Part shown: positions 25,654 through 32,457 of the stretch, piece after piece | How the letters are laid out: every line of letters begins with the position of its first letter | How positions within the stretch are numbered: position 1 is the stretch's first letter | DNA from: Desulfobacteraceae bacterium | GTDB taxonomy: Bacteria; Desulfobacterota; Desulfobacteria; Desulfobacterales; UBA5616 | NCBI GenBank assembly: GCA_013791935.1 | Contig: VMSV01000074.1 | Location: forward strand, 1 to 34,663 | Length of the DNA stretch: 34,663 nucleotides | Direction: 5' to 3' | Notes under the pieces: model-generated | What the model was told of the DNA's origin: nothing | Seen by the model: the letters and a program-made list of their open reading frames with translations, nothing else | Databases searched by the model: none | Translations under genes and position numbers: made by a program

Positions 25654-26142
25654 TTGAAGGTGAGATATTTTACAAAAAACAGACCCCACATCCCAGCCGT
25701 GAAGCATGGAAGGGGTCCTTCAAACTGGAACAAATTTCAATGGGTCGCCTCGGCCACATCCCTGATCACCCTGGGGCTGCTTCTTTCCCTTGGGAATCCC
25801 AAAGCCCTGGACGCTGAGATGATAACTGTGAACATGATGGACAACGCCAAAAACATAAGGACGGCTTCGGGAGACAGTTTCAGTGTCGAGCTGAACCAAG
25901 CTGGAGCCGCCGGGTATACCTGGGAGATCCAGAACCTGGATTCCGAACACTTGGAGGTCCTGGAAACGAAAGCCCGGGAACCGATCAAGCCTGAAGATTT
26001 GACCGGCGCTCCGGTGAAAAGGAGCTGGATTATCAAAACAAAAATGGCTGGGCATACGGAACTCAGAATCTGTCACTTCCGACCATGGGAAGGAATCCAA
26101 AACGCCATAGAGACTTTTATTCTAACCATCGAAATAGATTAA
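25654..26142 (+). CDS. Chagasin-family (I42) cysteine-protease inhibitor, exported
   Basis: 162 residues from a TTG at 25654; a GTG at 25660 is equally possible, and no ATG precedes the conserved part. A basic region and hydrophobic run (WVASATSLITLGLLLSLG, ~31-48) ending ALDA suggests a signal peptide cleaved near residue 54. The mature part has the three chagasin inhibitory loops: NQAGAAGYTWEI (usually NPTTGY), the TGAPVKRSW loop and the RPW loop in CHFRPWEG. Such proteins plug the active site of papain-like (C1A) proteases. The next gene, 24 bases downstream, encodes just such a protease, so it is very likely the cognate inhibitor. Confidence 0.8.
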   Translation: MKVRYFTKNRPHIPAVKHGRGPSNWNKFQWVASATSLITLGLLLSLGNPKALDAEMITVNMMDNAKNIRTASGDSFSVELNQAGAAGYTWEIQNLDSEHLEVLETKAREPIKPEDLTGAPVKRSWIIKTKMAGHTELRICHFRPWEGIQNAIETFILTIEID

Positions 26143-26166
26143 TACGCACAACAGGAGAATCACACC

Positions 26167-27711
26167 ATGCATCAAATCATTACCCGAAAATTTTACATGA
26201 CTCTCGCATCCATTGCTCTCGCATTCATGATTTTATTTGCCACCGCTCCGGCTCACGCAGGGTCTAAACAACTCGATAATATCCGTGCGGCCATCAAGGC
26301 AAAGGGTGGCAAATGGGTTGCGGACGTGACTTCGGTTTCAGAACTCACCCTGGAAGAAAAGAAAGTGCGCGCTGGTTTGGACATGGAAGAGGAACTTTCA
26401 GCATCCAATAATACCTTGGACCCCCTGACGAACGATTTGACAACCGTGGCCCCCGCAACCCTGGACTGGCGGAACGAAGGGGGTATCAACTACGTCTCCC
26501 CTGTAAAAAACCAGGGAAGTTGCGGGAGTTGCTGGGCTTTTGCCACCACAGCCGCCCTGGAGTCCCAGGTTATGATTTTTCAGAAAGGCGTGCTCATTGA
26601 CCTTTCCGAACAAATCCTTGTTTCATGTAGCGGAGCCGGTTCCTGTGCAGGCGGTTCTTCCGCCACGGCATCCAACTTTATCCGGGACGTGGGTTTGCCT
26701 TTAGAGAGTTGTTTTGGTTATGTTGGAACCGATAACTCATGCGATAATGCGTGCGTGAATTGGCCGACCAGTACTTACGGCATCGTCGGTTGGCACCGAG
26801 CCAGCAGCACCACAACCACCGTAAACGATATCAAAAATTCCCTTTACCTGTATGGCCCGGTGGTGGCAACCATGTATGTATACAATGATTTCTACTCCTA
26901 CAGGACCGGGGTATATTCTTACACCACAGGGGCCTATGTCGGGGCCCATGCGATTATGGTGGTAGGTTATGACGATATAAACCAATGTTTCCTCGTCAAG
27001 AACAGCTGGGGCACCGGCTGGGGGGAGGCTGGATATTTTAAAATCGCCTACAGTGAAGTGACGGGAACCAGCCGGTTCGGGTATTCCACTATGGTTTATG
27101 AAGGCCACGAAGAACCAGTCATCATAGACCCTGTTCTTCCGGACGCTGAAATCACTTCCCCCGCCCAAGGCTCCACGCTCTCGGGAATTACGGCAATCGG
27201 CGTTTCCACCCCCACCGGAAGCAGCATCAGCAAGGTAGATTTATTCATTGATGGCGCACTTTTTTCTTCAGACAGCGTTACCCCTTTTTCCTTTTCCTGG
27301 GACACGAACAAAATCAATAACGGTGCCCATACCCTTAAAGCCGTGGCCTATGACCTTTCGTCGGGGAACAGTGGGGAATCCTACCCGGTATCCGTGAATG
27401 TGGCCAACCCGGACCCGGACACAACACCCCCGACGGCAGCCATTTTATCTCCGGCAGAGGGATCAACCCTATCCAAATTGGTGAAAATAAAAGTCAGTGC
27501 CACCGACAACCTGGGACTAAGCAGGATTGAGGTCTATTACAACGACAGCAAATTGATCGGATCATCCAGCATCACCGGAACAAGCGTTGCCACTGTCATT
27601 TCGTGGAATACCTCCAAAGTGGCCAAAGGGCCAGCCACCCTATCAGCTATCGCCTATGACGCAGCCGGAAACCAAGCACCCAGCAAAAGCTTGAATGTAA
27701 CCTTGAAATAG
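26167..27711 (+). CDS. Secreted papain-like (C1A) cysteine protease with two Ig-like domains
   Basis: 514 residues; CAGGAGAATCACACC precedes the ATG. Signal peptide residues 1-31 end AHA. Residues ~32-98 are a short, non-classical propeptide. The C1A catalytic domain (~99-315) has every key residue: oxyanion Gln116 in NQGSCGSCWAF, nucleophile Cys122, His261 in GAHAIMVVGYD and Asn279 in VKNSWGTGWGEAGYF. Two ~90-residue Ig-like domains follow (DAEITSPAQGSTLSGI and AAILSPAEGSTLSKLV), a type that often places enzymes on surfaces or glycans. There is no LPxTG, PEP-CTERM or membrane anchor. It is probably co-transcribed with the inhibitor gene. The substrate is unknown. Confidence 0.93.
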   Translation: MHQIITRKFYMTLASIALAFMILFATAPAHAGSKQLDNIRAAIKAKGGKWVADVTSVSELTLEEKKVRAGLDMEEELSASNNTLDPLTNDLTTVAPATLDWRNEGGINYVSPVKNQGSCGSCWAFATTAALESQVMIFQKGVLIDLSEQILVSCSGAGSCAGGSSATASNFIRDVGLPLESCFGYVGTDNSCDNACVNWPTSTYGIVGWHRASSTTTTVNDIKNSLYLYGPVVATMYVYNDFYSYRTGVYSYTTGAYVGAHAIMVVGYDDINQCFLVKNSWGTGWGEAGYFKIAYSEVTGTSRFGYSTMVYEGHEEPVIIDPVLPDAEITSPAQGSTLSGITAIGVSTPTGSSISKVDLFIDGALFSSDSVTPFSFSWDTNKINNGAHTLKAVAYDLSSGNSGESYPVSVNVANPDPDTTPPTAAILSPAEGSTLSKLVKIKVSATDNLGLSRIEVYYNDSKLIGSSSITGTSVATVISWNTSKVAKGPATLSAIAYDAAGNQAPSKSLNVTLK

Positions 27712-28026
27712 AGAGAGGCACGCACCGGGGGCATTCGTTGTAAAGCACAAGCCACCCTTGCGGTTCAAATCGGGTTGCGCATCAGACCTAAGAGTTGATG
27801 CGTAACCCCTGTCTTGCAGATCGCCTCCCCCCTCCAAAAAAAAATCCTCGGTGCGCGCCTGAAGCCATCGTCCCATAACCCATTAACCATCGAATCCCAA
27901 CCCGGGGTCCCCGCATTTTTTCCCCATGCATAAGGCCTGACTCATCCATTTCCATAGTCCAATATTTAGGAAATATATTTCCTATGTGAAATTCTCTTAC
28001 CAGATATTGTGTAACTGAACACCCAT
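27712..28026. other. Noncoding stretch with an imperfect stem-loop
   Basis: At 27772-27808 two 13-base arms (GGGTTGCGCATCA and TGATGCGTAACCC) pair with one mismatch around an 11-base loop. It could end the protease transcript, but no T-run follows. One arm repeats the 12-mer found at 25230. Nothing else is recognised here. Confidence 0.45.
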
Positions 28027-28078
28027 TTTTGTAAAGAACCGTCTTTTGTAAAAAACCTAACCAATCGTTTTGTAAAGA
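28027..28078 (+). repeat. Three direct repeats upstream of a sigma-54 promoter
   Basis: TTTTGTAAAGA (28027), TTTTGTAAAAA (28044) and TTTTGTAAAGA (28068) occur within 52 bases, ~30-80 bases upstream of the -24/-12 element at 28109. This is where an enhancer-binding activator could sit. A related inverted TTTTACA lies at 28552, upstream of the second sigma-54 element. The activator is not identified. Confidence 0.5.
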
Positions 28079-28108
28079 CAATTTTATTTATTCAGTTTCA
28101 GTAAATTC

Positions 28109-28124
28109 TCGCACGATACTTGCA
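28109..28124 (+). promoter_or_regulatory. Sigma-54 (-24/-12) promoter
   Basis: TCGCACGATACTTGCA differs from the consensus TGGCACG-N4-TTGCA at one position (the first G of the -24 GG). It would start transcription about 140 bases upstream of the small DRR-repeat gene at 28275. Confidence 0.65.
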
Positions 28125-28274
28125 GAGGATTTGAGAAAAGTTGGCCATTTCTTGTTGGAATGGAGAGGGTGCTTTGTATTTATTTAATTTTAAACAACCT
28201 TGATACTTAAAAATGAAAATTCAACCCATGCATCAATCAACAGCAGAGACGGGGGGCTTAGATACGGGGTGCCT

Positions 28275-28427
28275 ATGGTGAATAGTCCAGCCAAAGCAGA
28301 CAACGGAGGAAGGCGCATCGGGATTGACCGAAGACAATTTTCATATTTCACCCATATCCCGGAAAGGAGAACAGGTGAAGACCGGCGCACCGGGGAAGAC
28401 CGCAGGACCGACCGCTACAAAGAATGA
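28275..28427 (+). CDS. Small DRR-repeat protein, function unknown
   Basis: 50 residues from the ATG at 28275, which has GGGGTG a few bases upstream. The frame is open further upstream to a TTG at 28200. The sequence is basic and repetitive: GGRRIGIDRRQFSYF, then ERRTGEDRRTGEDRRTDR, with an RR-x(2-3)-DRR unit repeated about four times. It has no signal peptide or membrane segment. Such RRxxxDRR stretches occur in front of PilZ and other regulatory domains in deltaproteobacteria, so it may be a nucleotide- or polyanion-binding peptide. It lies between two sigma-54 elements, upstream of the PEP-CTERM gene. Confidence 0.5.
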   Translation: MVNSPAKADNGGRRIGIDRRQFSYFTHIPERRTGEDRRTGEDRRTDRYKE

Positions 28428-28674
28428 TTTTAAATCCAACCGCCTGAAACAATATAAAATCAGAGGGTATCCAACAAAGTGTTCAAGAGGATGCCCCGTT
28501 GAAGAAAAAACGACTCAATAGGACAATGAAAGTAATAGTAAATGTTACCTGTTTTACACAATATGAATTATTTTATCCAATATTAACGGGAGCAAATAAA
28601 GATACAAGTCCGCTAATATAGCTTAAAATAGTGTTTTTAAAGGTAATATATTTATACTTAATATCATTGCTATT

Positions 28675-28690
28675 CTGCACGATTCTTGCT
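28675..28690 (+). promoter_or_regulatory. Sigma-54 (-24/-12) promoter of the PEP-CTERM gene
   Basis: CTGCACGATTCTTGCT has the GCACG-N4-TTGC core with correct GG/GC spacing (one G of the -24 pair is T). It shares 12 of 13 core bases with the element at 28111-28123 and lies 77 bases upstream of the PEP-CTERM start. PEP-CTERM systems are known to be tied to sigma-54 regulators of the PrsK/PrsR type. Confidence 0.65.
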
Positions 28691-28766
28691 TAAAACATAA
28701 CTATAAATCAATTTGGATAAACTTATTTATTGATAAAATAAAAAAACAAATTAGAACGGAGGCCGT

Positions 28767-29450
28767 ATGAAAAAATATTTGATTTTATGTTTTATGATCA
28801 CAGCAATCTTATTTGGTGTCAATCAACCATCGGAGGCAACAATTTTAACCTACTATTTTAATCTTGAGTTTAGTGGTGCAGTTGCTCCTGATGGCCCTTC
28901 CCCATGGTTGACGGCGACTGTTAATGACGAGGCAACGATTGGTGATGTGATTTTAACTCTATCTGCTTCTGGTCTTTCGGGCAAAGAACATATAAAAAAT
29001 TGGTTTTTTAATATAGACACAAGTTTAAATCCTGTTTCAGTTATAGCAGGCGGGTATACTACTGCTGGGACATATAATTCAGTAAACAGTATCTTAGCAA
29101 TGACAGATACATATAAGGCTGATGGTGATAATGGGAAATATGATTTTAAAATTGACTTTGATAACAATGACTTTACAAGCGGGAAATATTTTTCCATAAC
29201 GTTTGATCTTATTACTCTTACAGCCGAGGATTTTGCTTTTGGGAACGTAAACAGCACTAAAGGCGGCCCCTTTGCAATGGCTTCTCACGTAGGATCAACA
29301 GGCGACGATGATGAAGGCAGTGGCTGGCTTGCCGCACCTCTTGATGAGAGTACCACTCCCCCACCCGTCCCAGAGCCTGCCACCATGTTGCTCTTAGGAT
29401 CCGGGTTAGTAGGACTTGCTGGCTTTGGCAGGAAAAAACTCAAGAAATAA
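28767..29450 (+). CDS. PEP-CTERM sorting-domain exported protein
   Basis: 227 residues; AACGGAGGCCGT precedes the ATG. Signal peptide residues 1-24 end PSEA. The body (~25-195) is an Asp/Gly/Thr-rich beta-type domain of unknown fold. The C-terminus is a textbook PEP-CTERM signal from residue 201: VPEPATMLLLGSGLVGLAG, followed by a basic FGRKKLKK tail. It would be processed by an exosortase (EpsH/Xrt) and linked to exopolysaccharide or biofilm matrix; no exosortase gene is in the window. An intrinsic terminator follows 24 bases after the stop. Confidence 0.92.
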   Translation: MKKYLILCFMITAILFGVNQPSEATILTYYFNLEFSGAVAPDGPSPWLTATVNDEATIGDVILTLSASGLSGKEHIKNWFFNIDTSLNPVSVIAGGYTTAGTYNSVNSILAMTDTYKADGDNGKYDFKIDFDNNDFTSGKYFSITFDLITLTAEDFAFGNVNSTKGGPFAMASHVGSTGDDDEGSGWLAAPLDESTTPPPVPEPATMLLLGSGLVGLAGFGRKKLKK

Positions 29451-29474
29451 TAGTTAATCTTTATGTCCGAATTC

Positions 29475-29509
29475 AAAAGGCAGGCTCATCATAGTGAGCC
29501 TGCCTTTTT
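29475..29509 (+). terminator. Intrinsic terminator of the PEP-CTERM gene
   Basis: A perfect 14-bp stem (AAAAGGCAGGCTCA / TGAGCCTGCCTTTT) with a 6-base loop runs into a T-tract. It starts 24 bases after the stop codon at 29450. Confidence 0.92.
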
Positions 29510-29706
29510 GTTTTTTGTCCCCTGTAACAAAATTCAATGGCTTGAAATCCTTTCGGAATCAACGAACCAAAGCCAGACCTTAAACGGAGGCACGGGGAAT
29601 GCTGCGGGAAAAAATGGCAAAACAAGAAGGACCTTTGTTGGTCTTGGGGGGGCTGGTCAGTCTGAAGCTTTGTGCCGGGAAACAGGATTCAAAATGGGCG
29701 AAAATA

Positions 29707-30472
29707 ATTCAGCTTGAAATTGACAGGCTGAAAATTAGGCTTTCAAAGAAGAAATCACAACAAACCGTGAAACACGTTTTAGCCTTACTCAAGAATCATT
29801 AATTTCGGAACAAACAAAGGGCTTTGCCAGGGCCTGGGATTCAGAATCGAAATGCCGACCGTCCATAATCAGAAAACAGAAGATCTTACATCGGAACAAC
29901 TCGTCAAGCTTTTAGACGCTCTTAACGAATCTTCAAATATCCATGTGGCCAACATGATGAAAATGGCGCTATATACAGGCATGAGGCGTGGTGAATTGTT
30001 CAAACTCGAATGGAAAGACATAGATTTTGAGCGAGGCTTTATTCATATTAGAGACCCCAAGGGCGGGCCGGATCAAAAAATTCCCCTCAATGATCCTGTA
30101 AGGGATCTGCTGGAAAATCACCCGAAAACCAAAAGCGGATATGTTTTTCCGGGTCAGGATGGCAACAGGCGGGTATCCATGCAACAGGCCGTGAACAAGA
30201 TAAGGAAAGCTGCCGGGCTTCCGCCAGACTTCAGGCCGATGCATGGCCTTAGACACACTTACGCTTCCATGCTGGCCAGTTCCGGCAAGGTGGACATGTA
30301 TACCCTTCAAAAACTCTTGACCCACAAAAGCCCGGTGATGACCCAGCGATATGCCCATTTACGGGATGATACGCTTAAGCGGGCTTCGAACCTGGCCGGG
30401 GACATCATTTCCAAAGCGGTTAAGGATTCTTTGAAATCTGTTGATCTGAGTAACAAAAGGAAAGGGGAATAG
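29707..30472 (+). pseudogene. Tyrosine integrase, 5'-truncated and frameshifted
   Basis: The main frame (29852-30472) encodes an intact tyrosine-recombinase catalytic domain: Arg in YTGMRRGELFKLEW, HGLRHTYASML, and the terminal LLTHKSPVMTQRYAHL with the His and nucleophile Tyr. Upstream, another frame encodes IDRLKIRLSKKKSQQTVKHV, which continues as INFGTNKGLCQGLGFRIEMP in the catalytic frame. The switch falls at ~29791-29797, where two bases appear missing. The rest of the N-terminal arm-binding domain is absent. The product from the ATG at 29852 would lack DNA-arm binding. This is the likely integrase of the element whose attachment site lies at 31122. Confidence 0.82.
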
Positions 30473-30973
30473 ATGACTTCAGAAATTGCGTTACCCGTGG
30501 AGCGGATTACCGGCATGATTTATCTGATTCGGGAAATCAAGGTCATGTTAGACCGTGATTTGGCCGAGCTATACGGGGTTGAGACAAGCCAATTGAAAAG
30601 GGCCGTGAAAAGGAATATCGACAGGTTTCCCAATGATTTTATGTTCGAATTGACAAAAGACGAATTCGAAAACTTGAGATGCCAGATTGACGCCTCAAGT
30701 TGGGGTGGCACACGATACAGCCCCATGGCTTTTACAGAACAAGGCGTTGCCATGCTGTCCAGTGTTTTGACAAGCAACCGGGCAATCAAGGTCAACATCC
30801 AGATCATGAGGGCTTTTACCCAGCTTCGGCAAATGCTTTCAACCTATGATGACCTTAAGAAAAAAATGGAGGCCATGGAAAACAAATACGATGAAAATTT
30901 TCAGGTTGTTTTTGAGGCCATCAAACAGTTGATCGATACCGAACAGAAACCAAGGAAAAAGATCGGCTATTGA
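30473..30973 (+). CDS. ORF6N-domain DNA-binding protein
   Basis: 166 residues. Its ATG follows the integrase stop directly. It has the ORF6N pattern seen in phage and mobile-element proteins: IYLIREIKVMLDRDLAELYGV, TSQLKRAVKRNIDRFPNDFMF, RYSPMAFTEQGVAMLSSVL and KVNIQIMRAFTQLR. A coiled-coil tail (~120-155) follows. The domain is thought to bind DNA in regulation of mobile elements and is related to BRO/KilA-N accessory domains; its role here is unknown. Genes of this family are frequent passengers of integrative elements. Confidence 0.88.
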   Translation: MTSEIALPVERITGMIYLIREIKVMLDRDLAELYGVETSQLKRAVKRNIDRFPNDFMFELTKDEFENLRCQIDASSWGGTRYSPMAFTEQGVAMLSSVLTSNRAIKVNIQIMRAFTQLRQMLSTYDDLKKKMEAMENKYDENFQVVFEAIKQLIDTEQKPRKKIGY

Positions 30974-30989
30974 CCGGTGATTAAAGTAC

Positions 30990-31043
30990 CGGTGGATAGG
31001 GTAGCTCCCGAAAAGCCCGGATACCCTGCCGGGCCTTCCACCG
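30990..31043. repeat. Nested, mutually exclusive inverted repeats
   Basis: Outer arms CGGTGGA (30990) and TCCACCG (31037) enclose two alternative stems: AGGGTA (30998) with TACCCT (31022), and GCCCGG (31015) with CCGGGC (31029). The inner stems overlap in space and cannot form together. It lies between the ORF6N gene and the tRNA fragment and could be a structured RNA, a strong terminator or a recombination-site element. Confidence 0.45.
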
Positions 31044-31121
31044 ATTTCTTAAAAGGGCGCTGAGGGGGCGAAGATGGAAACGAACAATGAAAAAGTCTCT
31101 TAACTTATTGATATCATTATT

Positions 31122-31167
31122 TGGTGATCCCAACGGGATTCGAACCCGTGTTACCGGCGTGAGAGGC
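31122..31167 (-). other. 3' fragment of tRNA-Glu(CTC), probable attachment site
   Basis: Read on the minus strand, the 46 bases contain an anticodon loop CTCTCAC (anticodon CTC), a T-arm with GGGTTCGAATCCC, the acceptor 3' strand TGGGATC, a discriminator A and CCA. The D-arm and 5' half are missing, with unrelated sequence in their place. Such half-tRNA duplications mark att sites of integrative elements that use tRNA genes. The broken integrase lies 650 bases away. Confidence 0.8.
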
Positions 31168-31325
31168 TTCCACGAACCACCAAAAACATAATGGATTCAG
31201 TTATTTATGAAAAGTATTAGAAGCAAATAAGGCATCAGATGCAAGACGTTTTGTGTCCAAATTTGTGTCCACTAACAAGCAAATATTTTCCTTACGCTCA
31301 ATTCAATGTATTGCAAGAATAACTG

Positions 31326-31355
31326 TTGACAATTATCATCGGATGATAATAATAT
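31326..31355 (+). promoter_or_regulatory. Promoter and operator of the TumE/TumA pair
   Basis: A perfect -35 TTGACA (31326) and -10-like TAATAT (31350) are 18 bases apart. Between them is ATTATCATC-G-GATGATAAT (31332-31350), a perfect 19-base palindrome. A repressor bound there would block RNA polymerase directly. The expected transcription start falls on or next to the ATG at 31362. Confidence 0.72.
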
Positions 31356-31361
31356 ATGCCC

Positions 31362-31724
31362 ATGAATAACCATTCTCCTGAATATGGTCACGACCTCATT
31401 ACTCTTTTTGATTTGGATGGTGAAGTTTTCATTATGGAGAATGGATATTGGGTGAAGTTTGAAGCCAGAAGGGTTGGTCCGACACCATCGACGCCCCATG
31501 GTGTTCGGTATTCTTTGACCCTGCATGACAAAAATAATTCACGGATTGTGGGCTTCGATAACGCACATGCGATCAAGGTTAAGGGCCACAAAAGGTACTC
31601 AGGTAGAAAAATCACTTGGGACCATAAACACCATATCGATAAGGTAACGCCATATGAATTTGAATCAGCCGGCCAACTCCTTGATGATTTTTGGAAAGCG
31701 GTAAATGAACATATTGGGGGATGA
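31362..31724 (+). CDS. tumE: TumE-family toxin (DUF6516)
   Basis: 120 residues from the ATG at 31362; an in-frame ATG at 31356 would lie at or before the inferred transcription start. It has the TumE/DUF6516 pattern: IMENGYWVKFEARRV, PHGVRYSLTLHDKN, RIVGFDNAHAIK, DHKHHIDKVTPYEFESAGQL and LLDDFWKAV. The family is annotated as the toxin of a type II-like pair with a winged-helix partner; its biochemistry is not something I can infer here. TumA follows at once. Assignment to the family is from recognised motif order. Confidence 0.72.
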   Translation: MNNHSPEYGHDLITLFDLDGEVFIMENGYWVKFEARRVGPTPSTPHGVRYSLTLHDKNNSRIVGFDNAHAIKVKGHKRYSGRKITWDHKHHIDKVTPYEFESAGQLLDDFWKAVNEHIGG

Positions 31725-31728
31725 GACA

Positions 31729-32088
31729 TTGAAAAAAAACATAATGAAAATTGGCGTGCTCTCCAGAGAAGAGTACCAAAAAAGGACCATCGCCATTGCA
31801 AAAGGCGAAATCAAACCCAAAGAGGACGATCCAAAGGTTTTTTTTGAATCCATGGAATCCATCGGGCAGGTTTTGAGCGGACAAAATCAGGAATTGTTAA
31901 GGATGATCAAAGACAAGCATCCGGTTTCTTTGACACAGCTTGAAATGTTATCCGGTCGGAAAAAATCAAATCTATCAAGAACGCTAAAAACCCTTTCTAA
32001 TTACGGTATTGTGGATTTGGTTCGGGAAAAGGGTACTGTTCGGCCGGTTGTCAAAGCTACCGATTTCAGGGTTGAGTTAAGCTTATGA
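31729..32088 (+). CDS. tumA: TumA-type antitoxin, HVO_A0114-like winged-helix protein
   Basis: 119 residues from a TTG at 31729, placed eight bases after GGGGG; an ATG at 31744 (MKIGVLSREEYQKRTIAIAK) is the alternative. The C-terminal half is a winged helix: HPVSLTQLEMLSGRKKSNLS, then RTLKTLSNYGIVDLV, like MarR-type DNA-binding proteins of the HVO_A0114 family. It should neutralise TumE and repress the pair through the palindrome at 31332. Only four bases separate it from the tumE stop. All parts of the fold appear intact. Confidence 0.75.
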   Translation: MKKNIMKIGVLSREEYQKRTIAIAKGEIKPKEDDPKVFFESMESIGQVLSGQNQELLRMIKDKHPVSLTQLEMLSGRKKSNLSRTLKTLSNYGIVDLVREKGTVRPVVKATDFRVELSL

Positions 32089-32246
32089 GACCATGGCGGG
32101 AATCTTTTCCCGAATTTGCCGATAACGGTTGCTCCGGGGTCTGACCAAATTAACATACTGATATCGCATAAGATTGATCAAAAAATAAGGCTGTAAAACT
32201 GCTTAGCGATGTATTTTGAACCCTAAAAATGGTACTTTAAGAAAAA

Positions 32247-32389
32247 ATGCCGAGAGCGAACCGACATTACATACCTGGTTATGTTTGGCAAATTTTTCAT
32301 CAGCCTTCGCCTGTGGCTGCGACTCGACAAGCAGATGCCATAAAAAAGAATTCTTGCTGAAATTTGCTCGAGATCGCAGGGAAATGTGA
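32247..32389 (+). pseudogene. RAYT transposase N-terminal fragment with an internal insertion
   Basis: The frame from the ATG at 32247 encodes MPRANRHYIPGYVWQI, the typical RAYT start. The next conserved part, CHKKEFLLKFARDRR, lies in another frame at 32336-32383. The join should read WHITHRCHKKEF, but ~45 bases of unrelated sequence sit between. The fragment stops at TGA 32387. It is a dead remnant, distinct in sequence from the copy at 33078. The rest of the gap 32089-32457 shows no gene. Confidence 0.65.
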
Positions 32390-32457
32390 CGCCCATGGAT
32401 ATACATTTATATTCTTAAGAAAAATTACAAACTAATTGAAGGGCGGTGAAGTGAACG

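Noticed and set aside
29463..29717. 84-codon frame covering the terminator and integrase 5' region
   Set aside because: It starts inside the PEP-CTERM terminator hairpin and overlaps another frame that matches integrases; it encodes nothing recognised.
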